Positions 27,897-36,318 of a stretch of DNA of 64,000 nt are shown here, piece after piece. A model generated the notes under the pieces. That model worked only from the letters and a program-made list of their open reading frames with translations, made no database searches and was not told the origin of the DNA. The position numbers were made by a program, and so were the translations under genes. Location of the stretch: positions 310,001-374,000 of the forward strand of contig JADJPN010000002.1 in the NCBI GenBank assembly GCA_016713235.1, written 5' to 3'. Numbering within the stretch: the first letter of the stretch is position 1; every line of letters starts with the position of its first letter. The DNA comes from Hyphomicrobiales bacterium (lineage in GTDB: Bacteria; Pseudomonadota; Alphaproteobacteria; Rhizobiales; Xanthobacteraceae).

Positions 27897-28325
27897 AAAA
27901 TGCTCCAAATGAAAAAATGGAAGAACTAACCGAAGTATATTGGAGCGTTCAGTTGAAGAGGATCAATCCCTCCTACATTACCTCTAGAATTAAATCAGAG
28001 CTGAGATGTTTGTTGTTTTTCTTGGGCCGCATGTATGTCCACTCACTTTGAAAGAGACGAATGAAGCGATGCGGGAGTTGGTGCGCTGAAGCTCGATCTA
28101 CGCGGAAATAGAGGTGTGGCTGCCATGAGATAATTCTCATGGAGTGCCTCATGTCTTGCGGAAAAATAGAGGTGGCTTTGAGTATGATTGCTTTTGTCGT
28201 CGCAGCGTTCGTTTCACTACTTGGCCGCCGCGTCTTCGCAAGTCGGCCAAGCGTAAGTTCTGGAAGCGCATCCGCAAGGAAGCAAAGCTGAACATGAAAC
28301 AGGAAGCTAGGCGTGGCTTCCAAAC
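27897..28325. other. Gene-poor, AT-richer segment
   Basis: Apart from the second copy of the VWA 3' end (28027-28089), I see no convincing gene in this stretch. Base composition is visibly more AT-rich than flanks up to about 28020, with runs of A and T. A 116-codon frame on the minus strand (27973-28323) has no recognisable feature and crosses the repeat, so I do not call it. Confidence 0.6.
28027..28089 (+). repeat. Direct repeat, second copy (VWA 3' end remnant)
   Basis: It aligns with 27630-27690: CCGCATGTAT, then CACTCACTTTGAAAG against CGCTCACGCTCGAAGG, then the 20-base core at 28063-28082 identical to the first copy, and a TGA. It has no upstream coding part. It marks the far edge of an insertion or a partial tandem duplication. 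Confidence 0.82.
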
Positions 28326-28355
28326 AAAAGCCTCGCGCTTTCGCCGGGGCTTTTT
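28326..28355 (-). terminator. Probable terminator of the lipoprotein gene
   Basis: On the minus strand AAAAGCCCC and the distal AGGCTTTT can pair around a GC-rich loop and are followed by TGTTTGG. It lies about 20-45 bp after the lipoprotein stop. The stem is imperfect. Confidence 0.5.
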
Positions 28356-28372
28356 CGCCTGTCGGGCAACGC

Positions 28373-28873
28373 CTACCGCTTCTTCTTCGCCTTCGCCGCT
28401 GGCGCCTGCGCCAGCGGCCTTAGCGTCACGACAACCGGGTTTGGATAATGCTCCAGCGTTGCGCCGGTGACGGCATCGACGCCGACACCGATCACGCCGC
28501 CGATCAGGATATTTCCCGCAAGACCCGCCGCGCCTGCGCCGGCCATGCGCAGTGGCACGTTCACGGTCGTGGGCTCGTAGCCGGCCTTCGTGAAGGTCGC
28601 GACGATCGCTTGCTTCCGCGATACGCGCACGCTGCAAGGCGTGTTGCAGTTCGGGCCGGGGACGGGCGGCGTCAACGTCGGCTGCGGCGCGCTGGGGTCG
28701 TTCAGGTTTTCGACGCGGCACTCGCTCAGCGAGCACATATCGACCAGTTGCGTCCGCACTTCCGCGCCCGCCGGGCTGGACTCGAAGACAACATCGGTTT
28801 CCGTGCCGCGCGTGACCGTCGCGCAGCCGGCCAGGGCAAACGCGAGCAAGCCGACGAGATGAACGAGACGCAT
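28373..28873 (-). CDS. Lipoprotein with PEGA-like domain
   Basis: The 166-residue protein has lipobox LAGC (about residues 13-16) after MRLVHLVGLLAFA. The mature part shows VVFESSPAGAEVRTQL and VRVSRKQAIVATFTKAGYEPTTVNVPL, the surface-exposed PEGA-like beta repeat, then a Gly/Ala-rich hydrophobic stretch (about 118-145) and a Lys-rich end. Four cysteines (MCSLSECR, NCNTPCS) flank the first half. The role may be cell-wall or envelope binding; that is inference. The start at 28873 is preferred over 28888 because it directly precedes the signal peptide. Confidence 0.8.
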   Translation of the reverse strand: MRLVHLVGLLAFALAGCATVTRGTETDVVFESSPAGAEVRTQLVDMCSLSECRVENLNDPSAPQPTLTPPVPGPNCNTPCSVRVSRKQAIVATFTKAGYEPTTVNVPLRMAGAGAAGLAGNILIGGVIGVGVDAVTGATLEHYPNPVVVTLRPLAQAPAAKAKKKR

Positions 28874-29166
28874 GATTTCCTCCCTCATTCATTATTCTCG
28901 CGCGGCTTCAATCCGCCAAATTAAAAATGGCGGCGGTAATACTGCACCAGCTATGTGATGCAGTCGCTAGCGGTTGCGTGTCGCGGATTTTTCCTCGTCA
29001 TGCCCGCCACGCAAATATGCCGGTGTCGGGTAAGCCCGACATCGGGTGCCGGGGTCCACGCCTTCACCGCGCCGGACGCGCGCCCGCTGCCCCGTCTTGC
29101 TCCTGACTTGCTCCTGACTTGCGGCTGGCGGAAACTGCCCGACAACTTATTCAATGGAGACCGGCA

Positions 29167-29352
29167 ATGGCTGACGACGAAAATCCCCTCGAAGGCGCGG
29201 AATTCGAGGCGGCGCTTGGAAAACTGCATGCGGGCAGCGCGGACCCCAAAGCGCTCGCCACGGTCCTTGAGGCGCTGCGCGACGCGGTGCTCGATTTGCA
29301 GGAGCAGGTCTATTCCGGCGAAGACGATGACGAGGATGACGACGATAAGTAA
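29167..29352 (+). CDS. Small acidic hypothetical protein
   Basis: The 61-residue protein is strongly acidic, ending EDDDEDDDDK. It opens MADDENPLEGAEFEAALGKL and has a helical centre (ALATVLEALRDAVLDLQEQV). There is no signal or membrane segment. TGGAGA stands before the ATG. The family is unknown to me; similar short acidic proteins occur in related genomes. The 280-bp region upstream (28.9-29.16 kb) holds no other gene that I can support. Confidence 0.65.
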   Translation: MADDENPLEGAEFEAALGKLHAGSADPKALATVLEALRDAVLDLQEQVYSGEDDDEDDDDK

Positions 29353-29580
29353 GCGAAAGACAGTGGTCATGCGTCCGGCGGCAAAACGCCGGACGCCCTT
29401 GCTTCCCGGGGCGATTTGTCATTTGGCCAAATAGAGTGCATATCGCGCCGGTTCGATCTACAGCTGTACTGGCCTGACTAGCTCCATGAGCTTTATCCAT
29501 GACATCGCTGAATCGGGAAAAGGTGCCGTGCAAACGGCGTGGCGCCAATCATTGCCCCTTGGGCGATTACGGAGACTAAA

Positions 29581-29784
29581 ATGCCGGTAGGCACAGTGAA
29601 ATTTTTCAACACGCAAAAAGGCTTCGGTTTCATCCAGCCGGATGACGGTTCCAAGGATGTGTTCGTGCACATCTCGGCCGTCGAGCGCTCGGGCATGGGC
29701 ACGCTGAACGAAGGCCAGAAGGTCAAGTTCGACGTCGTGAGCGAGCGTGGCAAGAACGCCGCCGCGAACTTGCAGAACGCCTAA
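29581..29784 (+). CDS. cspA: Cold-shock protein
   Basis: The 67-residue single cold-shock domain binds single-stranded nucleic acid. RNP1 is KGFGFIQP (about 13-20) and RNP2 is VFVHIS (about 27-32). It opens MPVGTVKFFNTQ, as usual. The ~125-bp leader can form a hairpin just upstream of GGAG (AATCATTGCCC with GGGCGATT), consistent with leader-mediated control of csp genes but not proof. A strong terminator follows. Confidence 0.95.
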   Translation: MPVGTVKFFNTQKGFGFIQPDDGSKDVFVHISAVERSGMGTLNEGQKVKFDVVSERGKNAAANLQNA

Positions 29785-29807
29785 CGCGAAGCTGCGCAAA
29801 GACAAGA

Positions 29808-29836
29808 AAGCCCGGCCGAAAGGTCGGGCTTTTTTC
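29808..29836 (+). terminator. Terminator after the cold-shock gene
   Basis: AAGCCCGGCC and GGTCGGGCTT pair around GAAA, followed directly by a run of T (GGGCTTTTTTC). It lies 24 bp after the stop codon. Confidence 0.92.
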
Positions 29837-29930
29837 TTGTCTGCTTCGCAGACGGCGGGTGCCGGTCCGGCTACCGAAGTCCGGCGAATGCGGCTCGCTC
29901 TCGTGCTAGTACTGCGCGCAAGGAGCGGAC

Positions 29931-30551
29931 ATGAACCACGGCTTTCTCGCAATCTTCAGCGATGTCGATCCCGCGGACGAGACCGATTACCTGCATTGGC
30001 TCACCCGCGAGCATGCGCAGGAGCGACTCTCCGTGCCGGGCTTTCTTGCCATGCGGGTATTTCGCACGGACGCGCAAGGCCGCGCGCGGTTTCTCATATT
30101 TTACCGGCTGCGGGATGCGGGCGTCGTTGCGAGTGAGGCTTATCTTGCGCGGCTGAACGCGCCGACGCCGTGGTCGCAACGCGTCATGCCCCGCCTGAAA
30201 AATTTCATGCGCGGCGGCGGCCGCATCGCGTTCGAGTCCGGAGCCGGCGAGGCGATGTGGATCGCGCCGGTGTTGTTCGCCGGGGATGAGCTGGCGAATT
30301 ATCTTGCCGCCGCTTCCGAAATTGCGAAAGCAGACCGGATCGCGGCGACGCGGATCTTCGAGGTCGATCGCGCCGCATCCGAAATCAAGACCAACGAAAA
30401 GGCGATGCGCGAAGGAGACAGCGCATTCGAAGCGATGCTGCTGCTGGAGGCGCTCGACGAGAACGTGCTCGCAGAAGGGCTTGCCTTCATGCAGGTAGTG
30501 GATCGTTCGATCTACCGGCAGATCTTCGCGCTGCGAAGTGCGCAGGCGTGA
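29931..30551 (+). CDS. Hypothetical protein, possible dimeric alpha/beta barrel
   Basis: The 206-residue soluble protein opens MNHGFLAIFSDVDPADETDYLHWLTREHAQERLSV, and a second half begins about residue 108 (MWIAPVLFAGDELANYLAAASEIA). Both halves read like ferredoxin-like (EthD/DABB) modules: strand, helix with W/H residues, then VPGFLAMRVFRTDAQG. I recognise no named family, and the domain reading is pattern inference. A GGAG box precedes the ATG. It is convergent with a small secreted protein gene across a shared terminator. Confidence 0.7.
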   Translation: MNHGFLAIFSDVDPADETDYLHWLTREHAQERLSVPGFLAMRVFRTDAQGRARFLIFYRLRDAGVVASEAYLARLNAPTPWSQRVMPRLKNFMRGGGRIAFESGAGEAMWIAPVLFAGDELANYLAAASEIAKADRIAATRIFEVDRAASEIKTNEKAMREGDSAFEAMLLLEALDENVLAEGLAFMQVVDRSIYRQIFALRSAQA

Positions 30552-30558
30552 AGAAAAA

Positions 30559-30582
30559 CGGCCGGCGTTGTGCCGCCGGCCG
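30559..30582. terminator. Terminator between convergent genes
   Basis: A 9-bp stem (CGGCCGGCG / CGCCGGCCG) with a 6-base loop. On the minus strand it is followed by TTTTTCTTC, so it best serves the small secreted protein gene, but it can also end the plus-strand gene that stops at 30551. Confidence 0.85.
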
Positions 30583-30597
30583 CTTTCGGAAAGCGTC

Positions 30598-30765
30598 TTA
30601 CTTGATGCTGTCGAAGCTCGCGATCGTCTGGTTGTAACCCGCCGACGCGCCGCCGGTGTTCAGCGAAAGGTCCGCTTTCTGCCAGTGATAAGACTGCGCC
30701 GAAGCGGCACCGACGGACGCAAACAGGGTGGCGGCGGCGAGCGTCGCATAAACGATCTTCTTCAT
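30598..30765 (-). CDS. Small secreted protein
   Basis: A 55-residue protein with a signal peptide (about 1-24: MKKIVYATLAAATLFASVGA then ASAQ) and a 31-residue mature part SYHWQKADLSLNTGGASAGY that continues to a terminal Lys. It has no cysteine. AAGGAGATTCCC stands before the ATG. I do not recognise a family. Its own promoter region (30.77-31.12 kb) is long. Confidence 0.75.
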   Translation of the reverse strand: MKKIVYATLAAATLFASVGAASAQSYHWQKADLSLNTGGASAGYNQTIASFDSIK

Positions 30766-31122
30766 GGGAATCTCCTTGTTGACGCGGGAGCTCGTTCTTG
30801 AGCGCCGCGTGACAGGAGGTAATCCCTCGAATCTGGATTTTGGATGCGCTGCTGAATCACGAACCTGTGAGCAGAAATCGCGCGCGAAAAAAACTGTCTC
30901 GAAGCGCCAGCGCGATCGCAAAGGACCGTTGCGCGAACGCATAGGAGAGAGATTTTTCGACCAAAGTCGTAATCTCGGTGCAAAACTGTTGAGCATTTCC
31001 CACGCAATGCGTTCGCAACATGGCGCGATTGCGAAGTTCGCCTTTTTATACAATGCGTCGTTTGCGATCCACGCATGCAAATCTGCGCAAACGCGCTCTA
31101 GCAATAAAATACGCAGCGTTTA
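30766..31122. other. Intergenic region without recognised gene
   Basis: About 357 bp between the small secreted protein gene and the MBL-fold gene. I see no gene, tRNA or clear operator in it. It is AT-richer than its neighbours, contains an A-run near 30890 and presumably holds the promoter of the minus-strand gene at 30765. Confidence 0.6.
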
Positions 31123-32094
31123 CTAGAGCTTCGTGCTCCAGAAATCCGGATGATAGCGATATTGCGTTCCATTCCGCTCGACAAAGCCGAGGCCGGGAAA
31201 GGGAAGATGCATTCCGGCGACAAGAAGCTTGTCGTTTGCCGCCATATCGAAAGCGCGCATTCTCGCCGCTGCCGCTTGCGTCCGGTCGGTGTCAAACGCG
31301 AGCGTAATCTCGGGCCGCGTGAATTGCAGTGCTGCGTTATGTATAATGTCGCCCCAGACCAGAAGCTGTTCTTTTTCCGAAGCGAACAGATATCCGGTGT
31401 GTCCGGCGGTGTGACCGGTAAGGGCAATCGCGGAAACGCCGCGTGCGATCTCGCCGTTCTTGGGCAATGGTTTCAGCCGGTGCGCATAAGGCTTGATCGC
31501 ATCCATCGCCATCGTGAAGAACTGTTTCATCTCCGGCGGCGCTTTGTCCGCGACTTCGGGACTTAGCCAGAATTTCGCGTCGGCTTCCGATACGTAGATT
31601 TCCGCGTTCTTGAAAACCGGGCGGCCTTCCATCGTCATCCCGCCGAAGTGATCCGGATGAAGATGCGTGAGCAGGATTGCGTCGATCTGATCGACGTTAA
31701 TGCCCGCCAGCACGAGATTTTCAACGGCGCGGCCGAGCGAGGATCCCATCAACACGCCGCTACCGGTATCGACAAGATAGAGCTTGTCGCCGGTATTCAC
31801 GGCGAAAGCATTGCAATGCGCACGGGGCGGCGAGGGCTGGTAACTTTGCGCGGAGAGCTTCGCGATCTCGGCGGCGTCGCCCGAATAAAGTTTCAGCTCC
31901 AGTTCGAGGTCGCCGTCGAGCACCGCGGTAACTTCGAAGTTGCCGAGCTTGCGGCGAAAGAAGCCGGGGGCCTGCGCTTTTGCGAATGGCATTTTCGCGA
32001 GGAGCGGCGAGGGAAAAACGCTCGCGCCGGCCAGCAAGCCGCCACCAATCATTATCTCGCGGCGCGTGAGCGGGTTCTTCAGGTCGTGGCTCAT
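31123..32094 (-). CDS. MBL-fold metallohydrolase, Tat-exported
   Basis: The 323-residue protein has a twin-arginine signal (LTRREIMIGGGLLAGASVF) at about residues 8-27. The metallo-beta-lactamase core has THLHPDHFGG (HxHxDH, two-metal site), a later His in ALTGHTAGHTGYLF, and Asp in LLVWGDIIHN. The fold includes AhlD/lactonase-like and other hydrolases of the same class; substrate cannot be told. Start at 32094 (MSHDLKNPLTRRE) fits the Tat signal; the frame runs open to 32286. The terminal Trp-rich segment YHPDFWSTKL is typical of the subgroup. Confidence 0.9.
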   Translation of the reverse strand: MSHDLKNPLTRREIMIGGGLLAGASVFPSPLLAKMPFAKAQAPGFFRRKLGNFEVTAVLDGDLELELKLYSGDAAEIAKLSAQSYQPSPPRAHCNAFAVNTGDKLYLVDTGSGVLMGSSLGRAVENLVLAGINVDQIDAILLTHLHPDHFGGMTMEGRPVFKNAEIYVSEADAKFWLSPEVADKAPPEMKQFFTMAMDAIKPYAHRLKPLPKNGEIARGVSAIALTGHTAGHTGYLFASEKEQLLVWGDIIHNAALQFTRPEITLAFDTDRTQAAAARMRAFDMAANDKLLVAGMHLPFPGLGFVERNGTQYRYHPDFWSTKL

Positions 32095-32318
32095 CGGCGG
32101 TCTCCGGCTTTCGTACTTTCTTGAGGACAGTTTCACACGAAGCGCGTGCAGGAAAAACCGATTTCCCGCCGCAAGCCCGCTGTGGCGAAAACGCGGCGTG
32201 TAGCTGAACCGGCGTTCATGAAACAATACTTGGTTCCGCGCGTTATCGCTATTGAACGCGGGTAAGGCGTCACTAAATTCATGCATTCATGCACTCACGT
32301 GGTGAAAAGGAGGTTCTG

Positions 32319-32681
32319 ATGAACACCCTGCGCAAGAAAATCACTGCGATCGGCCTGGCCGGCTCCGTCGGTCTCGCTACGTTCGCGATTCCATCGGTTC
32401 CGGCGATCGCGGCTCCCGTCGCGCCGAGCCAGAACAGCGTAAAGCAGTCCGTGCCGCAGCACACCGAAGATGTCCGCTGGCGCCGCCGCCATGTGGGTCC
32501 GGCGGTTGCTCTTGGTATCTTCGGCGCGGTCGCGGCCGGTATCGCGGCACGGCAACATAATCGCCGCCATTACCGCAATTACTACTACGACCCGTATTAC
32601 CCAACCTATTACGGCAGGTCGCATTATCGGCCGCGGCATCGCTACTATCCTCTGCAGCAGCCGGGCAATTATCCCTGGTAA
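32319..32681 (+). CDS. Secreted Arg/Tyr/His-rich hypothetical protein
   Basis: The 120-residue protein has a signal peptide (about 1-32: MNTLRKKITAIGLAGSVGLA, ending AIAAP). A short basic patch DVRWRRRHVGPAVALG is followed by a glycine/alanine hydrophobic stretch and a C-terminus very rich in Tyr, Arg and His (RRHYRNYYYDPYYPTYYGRS). Such low-complexity envelope proteins are frequent in Bradyrhizobium-like genomes. AAAAGGAGG stands before the ATG. No function is known. Confidence 0.75.
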   Translation: MNTLRKKITAIGLAGSVGLATFAIPSVPAIAAPVAPSQNSVKQSVPQHTEDVRWRRRHVGPAVALGIFGAVAAGIAARQHNRRHYRNYYYDPYYPTYYGRSHYRPRHRYYPLQQPGNYPW

Positions 32682-32763
32682 CGCGGAGTAAAAATTCGGG
32701 GCGCGCAAACCGCGCTCCGAATTCTTTTGCATGGTTCCCGCGCGCGGTTTAAAAGCACGCGCG

Positions 32764-33345
32764 ATGTCATCCGAAGAAAACCCATACATCTATGTTTTCA
32801 AGCCGAAGCTCATGGGCATGGTTCATGAGCTTGCGCTCACGCAGGATTCGCTGGACTGGGTGATCGGTCCAGGAAGCGGCCGCGTCAGCTATCACATGAT
32901 CAAGCGAATCCGGCTCGGCTATAAGCCGACGAACATGGCGAACGCACGCTTCATTGCCGAGATCTGGCCGTTGAATGCGCCGAAACTCACCATTTACTCG
33001 GTCTCGGCCCGCTCGCTTGTCGATATGGCAAACCAGGGCGGCGACTACGTCCGGTTCATCAGCGAGTTACACCGGCGGATGAGCGCCGCCAAAGCGAACT
33101 GCGTCTACGAGGCTGGATTTCCTGCCTGGCGCTGGTGGCCTGCCGCTATTTTCGCGCTGGCTACGGTTCTGGCTGTTGCCTATATCGCGGTCCAGGCCGT
33201 CATCGCCGCGCAGTACATGTTGGCCGGGATTATTGTGCTGATCGGCGCGTGGTTTCTGTGGCAGATCTGGAACATCGTGAAGCGCAATCGTCCGCGCCAG
33301 TATACGCCCGATGCAATACCGGAAGACGTGCTCCCGAACGGCTGA
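32764..33345 (+). CDS. Conserved membrane protein, two C-terminal helices
   Basis: The 193-residue protein has an N-terminal soluble part of about 115 residues, with a PH-like reading (ALTQDSLDWVIGPGSGRVSYHMIKRIRLGY, then ARFIAEIWPLNAPKLTIYSV). Two hydrophobic helices follow (about 124-145 and 148-168, AIFALATVLAVAYIAVQAVI and YMLAGIIVLIGAWFLWQIW). A short basic tail ends it. I recognise no formal name. Start at 32764 (MSSEENPYIYVF) is chosen over 32731 on typical N-terminus. Confidence 0.75.
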   Translation: MSSEENPYIYVFKPKLMGMVHELALTQDSLDWVIGPGSGRVSYHMIKRIRLGYKPTNMANARFIAEIWPLNAPKLTIYSVSARSLVDMANQGGDYVRFISELHRRMSAAKANCVYEAGFPAWRWWPAAIFALATVLAVAYIAVQAVIAAQYMLAGIIVLIGAWFLWQIWNIVKRNRPRQYTPDAIPEDVLPNG

Positions 33346-33347
33346 CT

Positions 33348-33863
33348 TCAGCCGGCGAGGCTTGCCGGCGTCAGAAACATTTCGAGTCTTCCGGCGGGCG
33401 GCGTTGCGTCTTTCCAGCGATGGACCGGCAGTTCGATTACGGCAAGTCCGCTGGTCGGATACTTCTTCTCCACGCGGCGAATGGCATCGGCGTCGCCTGA
33501 TTTGGCGAAGCTGCGCGCAAGCCGTTCAAGCCCGGGATTGTGGGCGCAGAGCAGTAGCGTCTGGATTTCATCCGGCGTTCGTTGCGCGAAGTCGAGTAAG
33601 GTTTTCTCGGCGGCGCCATAGAGGCCGTCTTCTTCACGCATGGGCACTTCTTTGCCGAGGTGCGGCGTGACGAGGTCCCAGGTCTGCCGGGTACGAACGG
33701 CGGCCGAAATCAATGCAAAATCCGGCACCAGCCCCGCGCGCAATATCGCCTTGCCCAATGTTGGCGCATCCCGTTCGCCGCGCTCGCTCAATGGCCGTAG
33801 CGCATCGGTAAGACCGTCCGGCCAGTCGGCCTCGGCGTGGCGTAAAAGCAGGAGACGGCGCAT
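33348..33863 (-). CDS. Histidine phosphatase, SixA-like
   Basis: The 171-residue protein is a short histidine-phosphatase superfamily member. The phosphohistidine motif LLLRHAEADWPDG is at the start (catalytic His about 9), the second Arg is in SAAVRTRQTWDLV, and the distal His is in LLLCAHNPGLERLA. SixA proteins dephosphorylate His-phosphorylated HPt domains or PtsO/NPr-type carriers. The HPt gene at 18.2 kb is a possible but unproven client. It is convergent with the preceding membrane-protein gene by a 2-bp gap. Confidence 0.9.
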   Translation of the reverse strand: MRRLLLLRHAEADWPDGLTDALRPLSERGERDAPTLGKAILRAGLVPDFALISAAVRTRQTWDLVTPHLGKEVPMREEDGLYGAAEKTLLDFAQRTPDEIQTLLLCAHNPGLERLARSFAKSGDADAIRRVEKKYPTSGLAVIELPVHRWKDATPPAGRLEMFLTPASLAG

Positions 33864-33927
33864 GTGTTTCCCTCGACAGCCGGGGCGGGAGTATCTATCA
33901 GGTTCGTACCGTACCTGCCTTATTCCT

Positions 33928-35211
33928 ATGACACTTGCACAGACCTATTACGAGGCAACGTCATCGTCCTACGCGGCGAGACCGCAGCTTGTCCACGACA
34001 TCGACACCGATGTTTGCATCATCGGCGGTGGTTTCGCGGGACTGTGGACCGCGCGTGCGCTGCAAAAGCGGCACAAGGACGTGGTGCTGATCGAGCGCAA
34101 TGCCGTTGCCGGTGCCGCTTCGGGGCGCAACGGCGGTTTCGTGTCGGCAGGGTTCAACAAAGATCTCTCCGCGATTGCAGGTCGTGTTGGTTTCGATCAT
34201 GCGCGCGCGCTCTATGGGCTTTCGCGCATGGGCGTCGAGCTTGTGCGCGAAGAAACGGCTTTGGGTTTCCCCGGGGTGAACATGAAGCCCGGCTATCTAC
34301 GCGTGTCCTGCGACGATGACGCCGAAGGTATGAAACGCGAAGCCGACTGGTTTTCGCGCGAGTTCGCACACGACATGGAATTCTGGCCCACGGAACGGGT
34401 CGGCGAAGCGATGTCGAGCGAGCAGTATTATCAGGGGCTTCATGACGCGGGTGCATTTCACGTCCATCCGCTTAATCTCGCGATCGCGCTCGCCGAAGAA
34501 ATCAAGCGGCGCGGCGGAAAGATTTACGAGAACACGGCAGCGCTCAACGCAGACATCGATGGCGTGCGGAAAATCATTGTCACGCCACGCGGAACGATCC
34601 GTGCCGAACATGTGGTGTTTGCAGGGAATGACTTGCCCGTTGGCGATTTCCCCGATCTTGCGCGCACCATTCTGCCGGTAGCGACTTATCTCGGCGTGAC
34701 GCGGCCCACAGGCACAAAGCTTGCCGAAGTCATTCGCTACGCGGGCTGCGTGCAGGACGACCGCCACGCCTTCAACTATTTTCGCGTGATCGGTGATCGC
34801 TTGATGTGGGGCGCGGGAATTTCCACGAGCCTGAAGCAGCCCGCCGATCTCGAAGAGCAACTGAGAAAGCGTATTCTTTCCGTTTTCCCGCAGCTTTCCG
34901 GCATTGCCATTGAACGCGCGTGGAGCGGCGTCATGGGCTTCACGATTCACCGGATGCCGCAGATCGGCATGCTGCGGCCGGGGGCGTGGATCGCGAGCGC
35001 GTTCGGCGGACAGGGGTTAAATACGACCGCGATGGCCGGGGAAGTGATCGCTGCCGCGATCGCAGAGAAAGACGACCGCTGGCGGCTCTTTATCCCGTTT
35101 GGTCTGGTCTGGGCCGGCGGTTGGTTCGGAAAAACTTACGCGCAGATCAACTGGTGGCAGCGCAAGCTGCGCGACCGGATCGACGATATGCGACGGAAGA
35201 AAGCGGCTTAA
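33928..35211 (+). CDS. FAD-dependent oxidoreductase (DAO family)
   Basis: The 427-residue enzyme has the dinucleotide motif DVCIIGGGFAGLWTARAL (about 28-45), then SGRNGGFVSAGFNKD, and the C-terminal FAD-closing motif IASAFGGQGLNTTAMAGEVIAAAI. It is of the glycine/gamma-glutamylputrescine oxidase type. A signature of that group, MGFTIHRMPQIG, is present. Start at 33928 (MTLAQTYYEATSSSYA) is the family one; frame opens upstream. Substrate is likely an amino acid or amine, by family only. Confidence 0.88.
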   Translation: MTLAQTYYEATSSSYAARPQLVHDIDTDVCIIGGGFAGLWTARALQKRHKDVVLIERNAVAGAASGRNGGFVSAGFNKDLSAIAGRVGFDHARALYGLSRMGVELVREETALGFPGVNMKPGYLRVSCDDDAEGMKREADWFSREFAHDMEFWPTERVGEAMSSEQYYQGLHDAGAFHVHPLNLAIALAEEIKRRGGKIYENTAALNADIDGVRKIIVTPRGTIRAEHVVFAGNDLPVGDFPDLARTILPVATYLGVTRPTGTKLAEVIRYAGCVQDDRHAFNYFRVIGDRLMWGAGISTSLKQPADLEEQLRKRILSVFPQLSGIAIERAWSGVMGFTIHRMPQIGMLRPGAWIASAFGGQGLNTTAMAGEVIAAAIAEKDDRWRLFIPFGLVWAGGWFGKTYAQINWWQRKLRDRIDDMRRKKAA

Positions 35212-35378
35212 TCGCCGCCACCGTCTCCGCCGCTTCCGTCAGCGTCCGTATTGGCGTTGTCTTCGTAGTCACCGGCCGTAAGGTTTATCTCCGCGCTTGT
35301 CTTCGGTTCCTGCCGGTAGAGCCAGTAACCGATGCCGAGGCCGCCAAAGATAAAGAGAGTGGCGGCCAGCCAACCCAC
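35208..35378 (-). CDS. Small single-pass membrane protein after moxR
   Basis: A 56-residue frame starts with GTG at 35378, two bases past the moxR stop codon (35383-35381). It has one hydrophobic helix (about 2-19: VGWLAATLFIFGGLGIGYWL), then an acidic, Gly/Asp-rich tail (GDYEDNANTDADGSGGDGG). It is probably translated by coupling to moxR. I do not know this protein. An alternative ATG at 35380 is in another frame that reads poorly. Confidence 0.6.
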   Translation of the reverse strand: MGWLAATLFIFGGLGIGYWLYRQEPKTSAEINLTAGDYEDNANTDADGSGGDGGGD

Positions 35379-35380
35379 AT

Positions 35381-36223
35381 TCAGCCTTCGCGGCGCGCGA
35401 GGAAGGCGAGCCGCTCGAACAGGTGCACGTCCTGCTCGTTCTTCAGGAGCGCGCCGTGCAGCGGCGGGATCAGCTTCTTCGGATCGCGCTCGCGCAACGT
35501 CTCCGGGCCGATGTCTTCGACCATCAGCAACTTCAGCCAGTCGAGCAGTTCGGAGGTCGAAGGCTTCTTCTTCAGTCCCGGCACTTCGCGGATTTCGTAG
35601 AACATGCGCAGCGCCTCGGCGACGAGACGCTGCTTGATGCCGGGAAAATGGACCTCGACGATCGCTTTCATCGTGTCGGCATCGGGGAAGCGGATGTAGT
35701 GGAAGAAGCAGCGACGCAGGAATGCGTCCGGCAATTCCTTTTCGTTGTTCGAGGTGATGACGATGATCGGGCGCTTCGCGGCTTTGATCGTTTCGCCGGT
35801 TTCGTAGACGTGGAATTCCATGCGATCCAGCTCTTGCAGGAGATCGTTCGGGAATTCGATGTCGGCCTTGTCGATTTCGTCGATCAGGAGGAGCGGGCGT
35901 TCGGCGGCGGTGAAAGCGTCCCAGAGCTTGCCACGCTTGATGTAATTCTTGATTTCGGAGACGCGCGGGTCGCCGAGCTGGCTGTCGCGCAGGCGCGCCA
36001 CCGCGTCATATTCATATAAGCCCTGCGCGGCCTTGGTGGTCGACTTGATATGCCACTCGATGAGCGGCGCCTTGATTGCGCGTGCGACTTCGGCTGCGAG
36101 AACGGTTTTCCCGGTGCCGGGCTCGCCCTTGATCAGGAGCGGGCGCTCAAGCGCGATCGCGGCATTGACCGCAACTTTCAGATCGTCGGCAGCGACGTAG
36201 CTCTTGGTACCTTCAAAACGCAT
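35381..36223 (-). CDS. MoxR-family AAA+ ATPase
   Basis: The 280-residue ATPase has Walker A GEPGTGKT (33-40), Walker B LLLIDEIDKAD, sensor 1 VITSNNEKELPDAFLRRCFFHY (with an Arg finger in LRRC) and a C-terminal lid domain. MoxR ATPases act with VWA proteins in metal-cofactor insertion or protein maturation; here the CoxE-like VWA gene is about 8 kb away rather than adjacent. The next gene downstream is a 56-residue membrane protein. The first ORF upstream is flgE, divergent. Confidence 0.93.
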   Translation of the reverse strand: MRFEGTKSYVAADDLKVAVNAAIALERPLLIKGEPGTGKTVLAAEVARAIKAPLIEWHIKSTTKAAQGLYEYDAVARLRDSQLGDPRVSEIKNYIKRGKLWDAFTAAERPLLLIDEIDKADIEFPNDLLQELDRMEFHVYETGETIKAAKRPIIVITSNNEKELPDAFLRRCFFHYIRFPDADTMKAIVEVHFPGIKQRLVAEALRMFYEIREVPGLKKKPSTSELLDWLKLLMVEDIGPETLRERDPKKLIPPLHGALLKNEQDVHLFERLAFLARREG

Positions 36224-36318
36224 TTCGGGCTCCGGGAATTCTCAAGGCGGCGCACCCTATTGGGCAAGATCATTGACGGCAAGGCGCGGGGACGAACCGT
36301 CCTTTCGCCCATGTTCCG

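Noticed and set aside
27973..28323. A 116-codon minus-strand frame
   Set aside because: It crosses the duplicated VWA end and has no family, signal or start signal to support it.
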